Shown piece by piece: positions 37,262 to 46,696 of a stretch of 63,762 nt of DNA. Positions within the stretch are counted from its first letter, which is position 1; each line of letters opens with the position of its first letter. The position numbers and the translations under genes were made by a program. The notes below the pieces were generated by a model, which made no database searches, was not told where the DNA came from, and saw only the letters and a list, made by a program, of their open reading frames with translations. The DNA lies in the NCBI GenBank assembly GCA_001829715.1, contig MICC01000099.1:227-63988 (forward strand). The letters run 5' to 3'. Source of the DNA: Sulfurimonas sp. RIFOXYB12_FULL_35_9. Its GTDB lineage: Bacteria > Campylobacterota > Campylobacteria > Campylobacterales > Sulfurimonadaceae.

Positions 37262-37914
37262 TTAATCTGAGTCCATGTAGATGTAGTCGAGTTATACATT
37301 TTTAGTTTTGAAACAGCAGTGTCAAACCAAAGCGCTCCGTTAATCGGAGCAAGAGGTTCTGTAGCCGATACTATTGCGCTGTTATAGCCACGTGTTTGCG
37401 TCGTTATCTCTGATGAGCCGTAGAGTTTGAAGTGATTTAACTCTCCAACCCCAATCTCAAGCATGATATCATCCCCCTGAGCTATGCTGTCATCTTTATC
37501 CGTATCAAGAATCATATCCTGACCTGAACTTACAAGCCTGCCGGCAATATTTGTATTTGGAGAGATGGAAATAATATTTTGGGCATATAATGCATCGGCA
37601 TTTGCAGAACCCAAATCTATGGTTGAGTAGAAAACTCTTTTTCCCCAAGCATCCACTCCTAAGCCTATATTGACAGGCAAGGTGTTATCTGCTTCTTCTT
37701 TTAATAGCTCAAAGTATGAATCATTATCAGCATCTTTGGCAGTGTGAAGAAGACGGCTTCTAATAACCTCTAGGATAGTTTTTGAGTTTTGCCCTTTAAG
37801 AGTATTTGACTGCAGATGTGTGTAGTAGTTCATGGTTGTGAAAATTGCTGCAACAATACCTGCGATAATAACCGCAATCATCGCCTCCGCTAAAAGATAT
37901 CCTCTTCTCATCAA
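37258..37914 (-). CDS. pseudopilin-like protein, last gene of secretion cluster
   Basis: Protein of 218 residues with a prepilin-type N-terminus: a short basic leader MMRRG, then YLLAEAMIAVIIAGIVAAIF with Glu at +5, as required by prepilin peptidase. The first mature residue is Tyr rather than Phe. The C-terminal part (NGALWFDTAVSKLKMYN) resembles a small beta motif also seen in phage tail and surface proteins. It overlaps the GspF-type gene by 4 bases. It is probably a minor pseudopilin, possibly the tip component. Confidence 0.75.
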   Translation of the reverse strand: MMRRGYLLAEAMIAVIIAGIVAAIFTTMNYYTHLQSNTLKGQNSKTILEVIRSRLLHTAKDADNDSYFELLKEEADNTLPVNIGLGVDAWGKRVFYSTIDLGSANADALYAQNIISISPNTNIAGRLVSSGQDMILDTDKDDSIAQGDDIMLEIGVGELNHFKLYGSSEITTQTRGYNSAIVSATEPLAPINGALWFDTAVSKLKMYNSTTSTWTQIN

Positions 37915-38960
37915 AAAGCTCCGCTTCCGCGAGTCATATCAATAAGACCTTTTTGTATAATAATCTGAGTTAAAACAACCGTATAAAACTCGATAAATAC
38001 AGCAAATGCCATCATAAATATTGACGTCATAGTAACAAGACGGAAAAACTTTGTAGTGAGCATAAGTGCTTCGGTTTTTGCACGGCTGCTGATCTCGCTC
38101 ATGATAGTTCCCACCTGCATCGATGTTCCGGCTCCAAGCAGCAGTCCTTTTTCAACACCGTCATATAAGCTAGAGTGAAATATAAATTTTCCGTCATTTT
38201 TTATGCTATCAAGAGTCTCTCGAAGAGCCTTTTTAAATTTTATAACAGATATTGTCAAAATAGCCGAGTTTAGAGCTTTTTTATAGGATATGCCGCTTTG
38301 AAGCATCTCTCCAAGCATATTAAAGAGCATAAACTTTTCAAATTTTACGATGATTTTAGATGAAAAAGGAAGAAGAAGCGCTACATGTTTGGCAATGCCT
38401 TGAATAAGAAAAGAGTGGCTAAAGAGGGCGGTTAACAAAACTATAAAGTAAAATGCGACCACGACTAGAGATAGAAAAAGCGTATCGCTCATAAGCTGAG
38501 CGACACCAAGATGAGTATCAATCATAGCTAAAATCTCTTTGCTGTATTTTTGTGCCTCTTGCATCTGGTATGGAATGGCAAAAAACTTTACGGCGATAAC
38601 TATAATGGAGGATATAAAGAGGTAGAAAAAGGGTATGTTCGTTTTTTCGTTTGATTCTCTCTCATAAAGGTCTTTCATCTCTAAATAGGCGATGATTTTC
38701 CCAAGAGCAATCCTAAAGCTGACCCCTTTTTCCGCAATGGATATAAACTGTAAAACATCCAGCGAACCGAGGCGGTTTTTTTTAAGAGCTGCAGAAAATG
38801 TACTTCCCTCTTTTAGGTCATTATATATCTTTTGGTAGATAATTTTCTCTTTTTTTGTCTCCGCGCTGCTTGCGAGAAGCTGCATTCCGCTTGACAAACT
38901 TTTCCCGTTTTGCAGCGTAAAATGCAATGTTTTTAACATCGCATAGAGATTAATTTTCAT
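37911..38960 (-). CDS. GspF/PilC-family inner-membrane platform protein
   Basis: Polytopic platform protein of type II secretion/type IV pilus machines, 349 residues. Two copies of the T2SSF fold are recognisable (LHFTLQNGKSLSSGMQLLA and FMLFNMLGEMLQSGISYKKAL), with membrane segments near 110-130, 160-180 and 310-335. It corresponds to CtsF of the Campylobacter transformation system. The start overlaps the end of the ATPase gene by 11 bases. Confidence 0.85.
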   Translation of the reverse strand: MKINLYAMLKTLHFTLQNGKSLSSGMQLLASSAETKKEKIIYQKIYNDLKEGSTFSAALKKNRLGSLDVLQFISIAEKGVSFRIALGKIIAYLEMKDLYERESNEKTNIPFFYLFISSIIVIAVKFFAIPYQMQEAQKYSKEILAMIDTHLGVAQLMSDTLFLSLVVVAFYFIVLLTALFSHSFLIQGIAKHVALLLPFSSKIIVKFEKFMLFNMLGEMLQSGISYKKALNSAILTISVIKFKKALRETLDSIKNDGKFIFHSSLYDGVEKGLLLGAGTSMQVGTIMSEISSRAKTEALMLTTKFFRLVTMTSIFMMAFAVFIEFYTVVLTQIIIQKGLIDMTRGSGAF

Positions 38961-40512
38961 CCATATAACCTAGTGATAGAAGCTCTAGCGTCAAAGTATC
39001 ATAGTCGCATAAACCCTGCTCAAAAAGATATTTAGCCGATTCGTAGTAACTAAATGTGATGAGCTTATCCCAAGCCTTCAGTACACTGCTGTTTTTAAGC
39101 GCCATGTAGAAGCTGTAGCGTGTCTTCATATCCGATGGAATGAAAACCATATCGGTTAGAAGTATCCGTCCTGAGTAGCCGCTAAAGTTACATTTTATGC
39201 AGCCTCTTTTTTGATAGCCGGTTTTGTTTGATTTGAAATAGTTTTTTCCGCTCTCATTTGCCGCCGCTGTTTTGCACTCACAAAGTTTTGGAACTAGTCT
39301 TTGAGCGATAACACCGCTGAGAGAGTATGCCAAGATAAAAAGATCTCCGCCCTCATCTCGAATTCTTTCAAGTGCCATGTAGGCGTTTGTGGTGTGAAGA
39401 GTAGAGTAGACCATGTGTCCGCTGTGTGCCGCTTTTAGTGCAGTTGAAATACTCTCCTTGTCACGCATTTCACCGATGACGATAACATCCGGATCTTGAC
39501 GCATAACCGATTTTATGGCACTTGAAAATGTAAAACCTATATCTTCATTGACTTGAAACTGAGTAACAAAATCTATCTTGTACTCAATCGGGTCTTCAAT
39601 GGTGTAGATAATCTCATGAAGTCTGTCTCTTTGCGAGATGATGGCATTTAGAGTTGTTGTTTTACCGCTTCCCGTCGGTCCGACCGTGAGAAAAAACCCG
39701 TTCTTTAGATTTACAAAGCGAAAAAGGTGTTCATGCATCGGGTGGTGCGTAGGAAAAAGCTGTTCTAGTGATTTAAGGTTGCTTGATTTGTCCAAAATAC
39801 GGATTACTATATTTTCACCAAAGTTTGATGGACCTATTTCAATACGAAAATCTACTTTTGCTTCTTGAAATTCCAGCGTAAAACCGCCGCTTTGAGGTGT
39901 TTGTACATTTACTAAATCGATGTTTGATTTCTCTTTGATGATTAGTGAAAATCTTTGCGATAACTCTAAGTTTAGAAGATATTTTGCCTGAACTTTGCCG
40001 TTTATTCTGTATCTCAGCCAAGAGAAATTTTCGTATGCATTTATATGTATATCGCTTACACCGTTTTTAATGCCGTGGTTTAAAATCATCTCAAAGAGCG
40101 ATAATACTTCTTCATCATCAGCGTCAAAGCCGTTAAACTGCTTGATTCTCTTCTCTATGGCATCAGGGTCTATGGTTAGAAGCTCATTGAACTTTTGTGT
40201 AAACTCTCGCACCGGAATTGCTTTTTGGATAATATTTTTTCCAAGTTGTGTTTGAAGTTCGCTTAGACGTTTTGGACCGAGCAGCTCTTTGCACTCTATA
40301 TAAAAACTTTTCTCATCCTCTTTGATGATAACAATCTCATATTTTTTTATGATTTCAAGGCTATAGGAGGATGGTTTCTCTTTTTTTTGAATAAAGTTAT
40401 GCTCTATGGCAATTTGCACAATATTTTTTTTGATACCGACCTGCTGATAGTAGTACTTCTCTTTTTTGCAGATCTCTAGCTGTTTTGGCGTTAAAATTTT
40501 TTCTAATTTCAT
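38950..40512 (-). CDS. GspE/PilB-family secretion ATPase
   Basis: Hexameric assembly ATPase, 520 residues. It has Walker A GPTGSGKTTT, an Asp-box region (YTIEDPIEYK), Walker B DPDVIVIGEMRD, a His-box (AAHSGHMVYSTLHT) and a C-terminal metal site (CEC and CIKC). The N-terminal part is a short MshEN/GspE-N-like domain. It corresponds to CtsE in Campylobacter. The presence of one ATPase and no PilT retraction enzyme in the cluster fits a secretion- or competence-type pseudopilus. Confidence 0.9.
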   Translation of the reverse strand: MKLEKILTPKQLEICKKEKYYYQQVGIKKNIVQIAIEHNFIQKKEKPSSYSLEIIKKYEIVIIKEDEKSFYIECKELLGPKRLSELQTQLGKNIIQKAIPVREFTQKFNELLTIDPDAIEKRIKQFNGFDADDEEVLSLFEMILNHGIKNGVSDIHINAYENFSWLRYRINGKVQAKYLLNLELSQRFSLIIKEKSNIDLVNVQTPQSGGFTLEFQEAKVDFRIEIGPSNFGENIVIRILDKSSNLKSLEQLFPTHHPMHEHLFRFVNLKNGFFLTVGPTGSGKTTTLNAIISQRDRLHEIIYTIEDPIEYKIDFVTQFQVNEDIGFTFSSAIKSVMRQDPDVIVIGEMRDKESISTALKAAHSGHMVYSTLHTTNAYMALERIRDEGGDLFILAYSLSGVIAQRLVPKLCECKTAAANESGKNYFKSNKTGYQKRGCIKCNFSGYSGRILLTDMVFIPSDMKTRYSFYMALKNSSVLKAWDKLITFSYYESAKYLFEQGLCDYDTLTLELLSLGYMDEN

Positions 40513-40544
40513 ATTTCTTTTTTAAAAAAATTATACCATTATAT

Positions 40545-41033
40545 TTAACGAGAGAGATAAAAGTTTAGCGTTGCTGTCGTGCCATTGTCCGTAAGAGAGT
40601 ATTGATTTGCCGAATAGCTATTTTGCAGCTCTTGTAAAACTTCATAATTTGCAGATGCTAGCGGTGTAGTGGTCGTGAAATAGAAGGCTTCACCGACTTG
40701 CGTTGCTTTATAAGCGGTAAAATTGAGCAGCGGCGGCGGTATAAAACTTCCATGTCCGCCATCAATTTGATATGTCGGAGATGTGTTACATGTAAGAGTA
40801 TTTAAGAGTGTTTCGCTTGCCAATACTTCTCCTGCCTGAGTAGGCATAGTGTTACTAAGATTTTTACACTGCAAAATAGTAGCCGTAATAATATTTAAGT
40901 GTGATTGAAACTCTGTTTTTATGTTTTGTTTTGAGAGTGTCGTGATATTTAAGTAAGAGAAAGAGAGAATAGCCATAACGCCAATAAGCGTTATGACTAA
41001 AAGCAACTCTATAAGAGAGAATGCTTTTTTCAA
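40545..41033 (-). CDS. type IV pilin-like pseudopilin
   Basis: Prepilin of 162 residues with leader MKKA and mature N-terminus FSLIELLLVITLIGVMAIL (Phe +1, Glu +5). Two cysteines (about 57 and 79) could form the usual disulfide loop. It sits 7 bases after the preceding pseudopilin gene. It could be a major or minor pseudopilin, which cannot be decided from sequence. Confidence 0.82.
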   Translation of the reverse strand: MKKAFSLIELLLVITLIGVMAILSFSYLNITTLSKQNIKTEFQSHLNIITATILQCKNLSNTMPTQAGEVLASETLLNTLTCNTSPTYQIDGGHGSFIPPPLLNFTAYKATQVGEAFYFTTTTPLASANYEVLQELQNSYSANQYSLTDNGTTATLNFYLSR

Positions 41034-41040
41034 AGGAAAA

Positions 41041-41655
41041 TTATTTTATAAAAAATATTCTATATGGTGCGGCACCAAGAGCACCTGTACCGACACAGTG
41101 AAAATTTGCATAGCTGCCAGTTTTAAAATATGTAGTACTTACAAATGTTGTTGCAGATGTAGCAACTAAAGAAGTTGTACCATCAGCCATATTGTTAACA
41201 ACCGCACAATATTCCGCATCATCATTAGTAGAAGCTAAATCAAAATAATAGACCACATCTGTTCCACCCGCTACTGCACCAAGTCCTCCACTTGTTAAAT
41301 TTGCTACTTGAGAATACTGCCACCCAGTCCCTGCCGTTCCAATCTCTTCAATGGTTGTGGGTGTCTGTGTTAAAATTTTAACCGCAGGATCACTTAAGAT
41401 TGCTAAAGTTGCAGGAGCAGCACCATATTTCATTGTGTAAAGATCATACGCATTTGTCAATTGTGTACCTTGTTCGATCAAAGCTCCGATACGAGCTTGT
41501 TTTGTGGCTACATCTGTATCATAAAAAGTTTTAATATACTTAAAACTCATAGCGGCAAGAACCCCAAAAAGTACTATCGCTACTAACATCTCAATAAGTG
41601 AGATACCCTTTCTCATCCCTTTAAAACCTCTGTTTACACTACTTCCATGTACCAT
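41041..41655 (-). CDS. type IV pilin-like pseudopilin with long leader
   Basis: Prepilin of 204 residues. The 17-residue leader ends in MRKG and is followed by ISLIEMLVAIVLFGVLAAM with Glu +5. ATG 41655 has a good ribosome site (AAGGA, seven bases) and is kept, although ATG 41616 would give a conventional four-residue leader. The C-terminal part is rich in Gly, Ala and Thr, with two cysteines (DAEYCAVV and FHCVGTG). It is the largest pseudopilin of the cluster. Confidence 0.8.
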   Translation of the reverse strand: MVHGSSVNRGFKGMRKGISLIEMLVAIVLFGVLAAMSFKYIKTFYDTDVATKQARIGALIEQGTQLTNAYDLYTMKYGAAPATLAILSDPAVKILTQTPTTIEEIGTAGTGWQYSQVANLTSGGLGAVAGGTDVVYYFDLASTNDDAEYCAVVNNMADGTTSLVATSATTFVSTTYFKTGSYANFHCVGTGALGAAPYRIFFIK

Positions 41656-41698
41656 TTTCTATCCTTTTTATACAAGCTAAGTCGTATATCGGATTTTT

Positions 41699-42139
41699 CT
41701 ATTTTAACTTTAGCAAATATGGCTTAATTTCTATCAAAAATCCATAATCATTATCCGTGCAATCCATCCCCACACATGTACTGATAAGATTTACTTCATC
41801 GTTTTTTATAATATCTAGCAACCTCTTAAGCAGTATGTATGAAAAGGTGTTATGGATTTCACCTCGGATGATGATAGTCTCTTTTTGCGGCTCTGCAATA
41901 GCATCAATATTTAGCTCTTGTATGATTTGGTTGTAGTCGAATGCTTTTTCCTCTATCTCTTGCTCATTTGCAAAAACAACGATCGGCTTTCCTGCAATTC
42001 GTTTGAGATCATAGAGTGACTCTACATCATTCTTTACCAGCTTATCTTTGTAGATGATATCAAGGTAGAAAAAGTAGCTCGATACGCTTATGGTTAAGAG
42101 TATAAGGATAAGAAGAATTGAGAGATTATATTGTTTCAT
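41699..42139 (-). CDS. PilO/GspM-like inner-membrane protein
   Basis: Bitopic protein of 146 residues: one N-terminal membrane helix (about 7-27) and a periplasmic alpha/beta domain (AEPQKETIIIRGEIHNTFSYILLKRLLDII) that resembles the ferredoxin-like fold of PilO/GspM. The assignment is by topology, size and position between the PilN/GspL-like gene and the pseudopilins. It overlaps the upstream gene by 14 bases. Confidence 0.6.
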   Translation of the reverse strand: MKQYNLSILLILILLTISVSSYFFYLDIIYKDKLVKNDVESLYDLKRIAGKPIVVFANEQEIEEKAFDYNQIIQELNIDAIAEPQKETIIIRGEIHNTFSYILLKRLLDIIKNDEVNLISTCVGMDCTDNDYGFLIEIKPYLLKLK

Positions 42140-42920
42140 AGCAGTAGTGCACAGTTTTGTTTATTTTATCGCTTTTCTTGATAGTAGCCTTTGGCGGAAG
42201 CAGTGATATAAAAGGTTCTATCTGAAGTGTTTTTACTTCGACGCAAATGTTTTTTCCACTATATTTTACTTGTTGAAGCGTTGCATTTGTAGCTTGTGTA
42301 AGGCGTTCAATATCTTCAAGAATATTTACTACATCAACTTTTTGCACGATTTTTTCAGACTTTTCAAACTCGTTTTTAACTATGCTTTTGTACTCTTGCT
42401 CAAGCAGCTCTTTGTTCCCTTTGTTTATGTCTGTGTCTTGCATGTAGTAAAAACCGCTGTAAAATATGCTCGATGTAAGTAAGATGGTAAAACCGAGTGA
42501 GATAAAACCGGCTTTGGCTCTGCGGCTGTTTTCGTCAAGGTTAAAAAAAACAAGCTTTACACCGTTTGCATTGTCTACAAAATGAGTTTCATAACCTCTC
42601 TCTTGTGCAAACTCTTTTGGTTTGTCTAAGATATAGTCTATGATTCGTCCGTATTCGCAAACTACGCCTACATGTTTATAATCAAGTTCAAAGATAATTA
42701 CGGTTTTTTCATCACATTCGGAAACTTTTTTTAAAATATTTTCCTGTTTGATTTTATCTTTTGGAAGAAACGCAATAAAATTTATACATGTAGAGGATTT
42801 TCTAACCGATATTTTCATAGCAGGAGAGTCTAGATCATGTTTTGCAAGCGCATAAACATTGTCGCGAATTTTCTTGCTGTTACTTGTCGATTCAATGCAT
42901 CCTGCCGTAAAAATTGCCAT
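42126..42920 (-). CDS. PilN/GspL-like inner-membrane protein
   Basis: Protein of 264 residues with a cytoplasmic N-terminal half (about 1-135), one membrane helix (about 138-158) and a coiled-coil plus small periplasmic domain with a Cys near the end. This is the layout of GspL, or a PilM-PilN combination, and of CtsX in Campylobacter. Sequence similarity is low, so the role is inferred from topology and from its place between the secretin and PilO-like genes. Confidence 0.55.
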   Translation of the reverse strand: MAIFTAGCIESTSNSKKIRDNVYALAKHDLDSPAMKISVRKSSTCINFIAFLPKDKIKQENILKKVSECDEKTVIIFELDYKHVGVVCEYGRIIDYILDKPKEFAQERGYETHFVDNANGVKLVFFNLDENSRRAKAGFISLGFTILLTSSIFYSGFYYMQDTDINKGNKELLEQEYKSIVKNEFEKSEKIVQKVDVVNILEDIERLTQATNATLQQVKYSGKNICVEVKTLQIEPFISLLPPKATIKKSDKINKTVHYCYETI

Positions 42921-42928
42921 TTAGCCCA

Positions 42929-44413
42929 TCACTTCATTACATACTTGATAACTCTAGGGGTTACTATGATTACCATCTCTGTCTTTTTGCCGCCCTCATA
43001 CTCTGTTCCGCCAAGAAGTCTTGCTTCTGTTTTTGCAACTCCCGGTATTCCTTTATACCCTTTGTCCATCTTGTTTCTAAATAAACCCGATATTACGATA
43101 GGCACTCCGGGTTGCACACGCATGTTGCTTTTGATGTTTTTTGTATGTACTCTAGGCTGCGTGTAAGATACCTTGTCCACTTCAAAATTGCTGTATCCAA
43201 TGATATCGTTGATTTCAAGTGAGATATCGGTAAGAACTGTTCCGTCCATAATGTTTGAGTTTAGCGTGACTCTGATACCGCTTAGTGCCGAAGCACTTAC
43301 GGTAGAGGTTTGTGCTCCGCTATCGCCGACAGTTGTAGTTTTTAGCTCTTTGATATAAGGCTCGTCAAGACCGTCTATAAGCGTTACATCAGTTCCTGCG
43401 ATACCTAAGAGTCTAGGTCTTTGAATACTCTCAACCTTGCCAAACTGCGTTAGAGCTTCAGCGATAAGCGTACCGGACATGTCAACTGTGTTGAAGACTG
43501 CACCTAAACTTGCCGTTGTGCTCGTTGCTCCGACTGAGCCGAATGCGGACGTTGTTTTGGATGTAACGCCAATCTCTTTTGTAGAGGTTGGTATGAGATT
43601 CCAGTTTATTCCAAGAGTATAGTTGTCCGTTAACTCCACATTGTAAATTGCGATGTCATACTCGATAACATATAGGTTGTTTCTCAGTATCTCCAAGTAG
43701 TTCATAATGTCCGCATACTCTTTTTCTCTTGCAGAAAAGGTAACCGAAGAGGAGATGGAATCATGCACTACATTTATAGCTCCGATTGTCTCAAGAGTCT
43801 TTTTTAGCTTATCTGCAAGACCGCTTAGTGATGGGATTTTAAGTGTTACGGTTTTCATATACCCAAGATAGTATGTCTCATCGTCATATCGGATGCTAAG
43901 CTTATCACCGACTGCTTTTTTTAATAATCTGCCAAATCCGATATTTGAAGCGGAGACATAAACCTTTGACTCACGAATCTGTGTCTCATCGTAGTTTTCA
44001 TTTGAATTGTTTGTGTTGTTATTGATATTTGTTCTTGTAGTGTTTGTGGCATTAATATTTGCTAAATTATTTCCGTATTGTGCAGAGTTGTTGATGTTGT
44101 CTGATTGGAGTTGAAATATGATATCCTCATCTGTTGCTTCGGTGATAAGAGCAATAACATCATCGAGTTTTGCGCCGAGAATTTTTACCTGTTTTATCTG
44201 CTCTTTGTCGGGAATATCTGCTTGCAATATTTTAAAATGCTCAGCATCAACTTCAAGAGTCTCTATCTTTGACTTGCTAAGCAATGGATTTTTAGAGCTG
44301 TTTAAATCCTCTCTTAACTCCTCTTTTAAAAGCTCCTCTTTATATTCGTTTGAACATCCAAGAATTGTAAAAGTGATTATTGAAAAAAGCAGAGGGTAAA
44401 ATAGCTTTATCAT
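42929..44413 (-). CDS. secretin lipoprotein (GspD/PilQ/MshL type)
   Basis: Outer-membrane channel protein of 494 residues. Lipobox ILGC, N-terminal periplasmic domains (about 60-260) interrupted by an Asn/Thr-rich linker (about 105-145), then the secretin core (about 270-494) with VESIQRPRLLGIAGTDVTLIDG and VPIVISGLFRNKMDKGYKGIPG, ending in VIIVTPRVI. It corresponds to CtsD. The stop overlaps the following small gene's start side by 4 bases, so the secretin and its upstream partner are coupled. Confidence 0.87.
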   Translation of the reverse strand: MIKLFYPLLFSIITFTILGCSNEYKEELLKEELREDLNSSKNPLLSKSKIETLEVDAEHFKILQADIPDKEQIKQVKILGAKLDDVIALITEATDEDIIFQLQSDNINNSAQYGNNLANINATNTTRTNINNNTNNSNENYDETQIRESKVYVSASNIGFGRLLKKAVGDKLSIRYDDETYYLGYMKTVTLKIPSLSGLADKLKKTLETIGAINVVHDSISSSVTFSAREKEYADIMNYLEILRNNLYVIEYDIAIYNVELTDNYTLGINWNLIPTSTKEIGVTSKTTSAFGSVGATSTTASLGAVFNTVDMSGTLIAEALTQFGKVESIQRPRLLGIAGTDVTLIDGLDEPYIKELKTTTVGDSGAQTSTVSASALSGIRVTLNSNIMDGTVLTDISLEINDIIGYSNFEVDKVSYTQPRVHTKNIKSNMRVQPGVPIVISGLFRNKMDKGYKGIPGVAKTEARLLGGTEYEGGKKTEMVIIVTPRVIKYVMK

Positions 44414-44784
44414 TTTTTATGCTCCTCTGTCTCAGAACTAAAATAGATACTTTGAGGTCTGTTATATCTGTCGTTTAAGAGTATGTAGTTGCTGGTAATA
44501 TTTATCACTTTAAAAATTTGTTCATCAAGATAGAGCGAGTCGTTTTGAGTTACGACTATATTTTTTTTCTCAAAACTGACAAGGGCAAATTTGCCTTTTT
44601 TGCTCTCTATAAAGCCAAAATAGCCTATTTTTGCATTTTGTCTTATCGGTGCGTTGCTTGGTTGTATAACTGTTGCATTTTCCTGCACTTTAGGTTTTTG
44701 GGCTTTTTGGTCATTGAAAAAAGGGTTATATGCAGCATATATGGTTGTTAAAGAGATGATTAAAAAAAGTAAAATTTTGTGCAT
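44410..44784 (-). CDS. small exported protein, PilP/GspC-like (CtsR position)
   Basis: Exported protein of 124 residues with signal peptide ending IYAA, a linker, and a beta-rich C-terminal domain (IGYFGFIESKKGKFALVSFEKK, LYLDEQIFKVINI) resembling the homology region of PilP/GspC, which docks on secretins. It is the first gene of the cluster, at the position of ctsR. ATG 44784 has AAGG nine bases upstream and is preferred to TTG 44790. Confidence 0.6.
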   Translation of the reverse strand: MHKILLFLIISLTTIYAAYNPFFNDQKAQKPKVQENATVIQPSNAPIRQNAKIGYFGFIESKKGKFALVSFEKKNIVVTQNDSLYLDEQIFKVINITSNYILLNDRYNRPQSIYFSSETEEHKK

Positions 44785-44856
44785 GAACAAAGACCTTTTT
44801 AGCTATTAACATTAAATACAGCAAAAAGCGTACCATAGGGATAAAAAGGGAGTAAA

Positions 44857-46332
44857 TTATATATTATAAAATGAGATATTAATAGCGTTGTTCTTTAGAA
44901 TTTCTAATTTTTCTATACTCTCTTTTGCTAAATAGAGACTGTTTTTAGATTCTATTTTTAACTCAGACTCTTCAAAACTAAGCGTAAAATCAATATTTCT
45001 AGGCTGATGAGAAAGCAGTGCAACGCTAAGTGAGAGAAGATAACTAAGAGCATTTAGTTGCTTGATTTCAGGAAGAAGATCTCTAAATTTATCTACATGC
45101 TCTGATGATGGAAGTTTTCTTTTTGCATATCTTGCAAGTGTTGCGATAAGAATAATCTCTTTATGCGTAAAGCCAAACTCCAGTGCATCCTCTATAAGAT
45201 AGTAACTGTGTCTGTTGAGCGAATAGTAGTGGATAGAACTTCCGCTTATGTAGAGTTTTGCGGCGATTGCTAGTTCATATCTATGTTTTTTATCAATCCC
45301 GAGCGTTTGGTGGGTTAAGTCGAAGAGCTCTTTTGCGACCTTGCATAACTGGTTTGCATAGGTAATATTATCTACATGCGAATCAAGTATATAGCGCATA
45401 GAAGTGTTATAGTTTGGAGGAAATCTATCTCTAGAAGTTCTAAGCAGATCTGCTAAAAAAACTCCCTCTCTCACACCTACACCGCTTGTGATAAGATTTT
45501 TTACTTTGAATTTTTTAAAAACCCTAAGAAGTATTAATGCTCCGGGTTTTATAATATCCAATCTATTATTTTTAATGCCTAATTTTTTTAATTCATCTTC
45601 ATCAGAAACTAATATTTTTTTCAAAAATTGTGTAAATTCATCATAGTTTGGCTCGTAAGCATGAAGTTTTTGTAAAGGGTAGTTATCGTTATTTAAAATC
45701 GCATTGGATATTGCTCTAAATGAGCCGCCGATACCTATAATCGTCTCAGGATCAGTTATATCTAGTTGCGTTAATTGCTCATCAATATATTTTTTTGCAC
45801 CATCTATATCATTGTTGTCAAAAAAGAGCTCTTTTAATCGTACTGTTCCGAGATTTAGAGATATATTTAAACCAATCTCTTTGTTGTCTATAAGTGAAAA
45901 TTCAGTTGAACCTCCGCCAATATCGACACTTAGAGCATTTTTTAGGTTTGGTAAAAGGTTTGCACAGGCAATTGCACCAAGATAAGCCTCTCTTTGACCG
46001 TCAATCACTTTTATTTGTAGATCCAGAGAATTTTTAACTCTGTTTATAAAATCTTTTTTATTTGGTGCGTCTCTGAGTGCGGAAGTCGCAACACATAAGA
46101 CTTTTCTAGCTTTAAAAGAAGAAATTATGGATGAGAAGTTCTCCAACACATCAAAAGCTCTTTGCATAGGAATTTCTTGAAGAATACCACTGTTTTGGTA
46201 GGCATTTTGAGAGAGTCGAACCCTGCTTTTTGCTTCATGCAAAATATGAAATGCAAACCGAGAACTCTTTTCATAGACCACCATTCTAACAGAGTTAGAA
46301 CCGATGTCTATGACTGCTACTCTTTTTGACAT
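44857..46332 (-). CDS. ppx: Ppx/GppA exopolyphosphatase/guanosine pentaphosphatase
   Basis: Hydrolyses polyphosphate or pppGpp. It has the ASKHA phosphatase fold with phosphate-1 motif AVIDIGSNSVRM (residues 6-17), phosphate-2 motif VDIGGGSTEFS and adenosine-type motif IIGIGGSFRAIS. The C-terminal helical part (about 310-490) is HD-like. Length (491 residues) fits the two-domain form. It lies 10 bases downstream of the ferredoxin gene on the same strand, an arrangement familiar in this phylum. Which of the two substrates is preferred cannot be told. Confidence 0.9.
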   Translation of the reverse strand: MSKRVAVIDIGSNSVRMVVYEKSSRFAFHILHEAKSRVRLSQNAYQNSGILQEIPMQRAFDVLENFSSIISSFKARKVLCVATSALRDAPNKKDFINRVKNSLDLQIKVIDGQREAYLGAIACANLLPNLKNALSVDIGGGSTEFSLIDNKEIGLNISLNLGTVRLKELFFDNNDIDGAKKYIDEQLTQLDITDPETIIGIGGSFRAISNAILNNDNYPLQKLHAYEPNYDEFTQFLKKILVSDEDELKKLGIKNNRLDIIKPGALILLRVFKKFKVKNLITSGVGVREGVFLADLLRTSRDRFPPNYNTSMRYILDSHVDNITYANQLCKVAKELFDLTHQTLGIDKKHRYELAIAAKLYISGSSIHYYSLNRHSYYLIEDALEFGFTHKEIILIATLARYAKRKLPSSEHVDKFRDLLPEIKQLNALSYLLSLSVALLSHQPRNIDFTLSFEESELKIESKNSLYLAKESIEKLEILKNNAINISFYNI

Positions 46333-46342
46333 CTAATGCTTT

Positions 46343-46594
46343 TTACTCTTCATCTTGGAGTTGTTTATATTTAAATTGAAGTTCCGCAATCGATTCGATA
46401 TTATCTTTATCCGGAATGATACAATCAACAGGACAAACAGATACACATGCAGGCTCATCATAAACTCCTACACACTCTGTACAACGATCTGGATCTATGA
46501 AGTAGATATGATCTCCCTCTTCAATAGCCATAGTAGGGCACTCTTCGCGGCACGCATCACACGCAATACACTCATCATTTATTATTAAAGCCAT
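46343..46594 (-). CDS. YfhL-type 2[4Fe-4S] ferredoxin
   Basis: Electron carrier of 83 residues with two cluster motifs: CIACDACREECP and the longer CTECVGVYDEPACVSVCP. The eight-residue insertion in the second motif identifies the YfhL/Alvin-type ferredoxin. Its redox partner is unknown. It is co-directional with the ppx gene. Confidence 0.93.
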   Translation of the reverse strand: MALIINDECIACDACREECPTMAIEEGDHIYFIDPDRCTECVGVYDEPACVSVCPVDCIIPDKDNIESIAELQFKYKQLQDEE

Positions 46595-46696
46595 TAAAAT
46601 ACCTTATAGTTATAGTCCAATTTAAATATATTTTTTGATATATTTTCATGTGCACGATTTATATCGAAATAAAGCTTTATTATTTTTTAAATTTTG

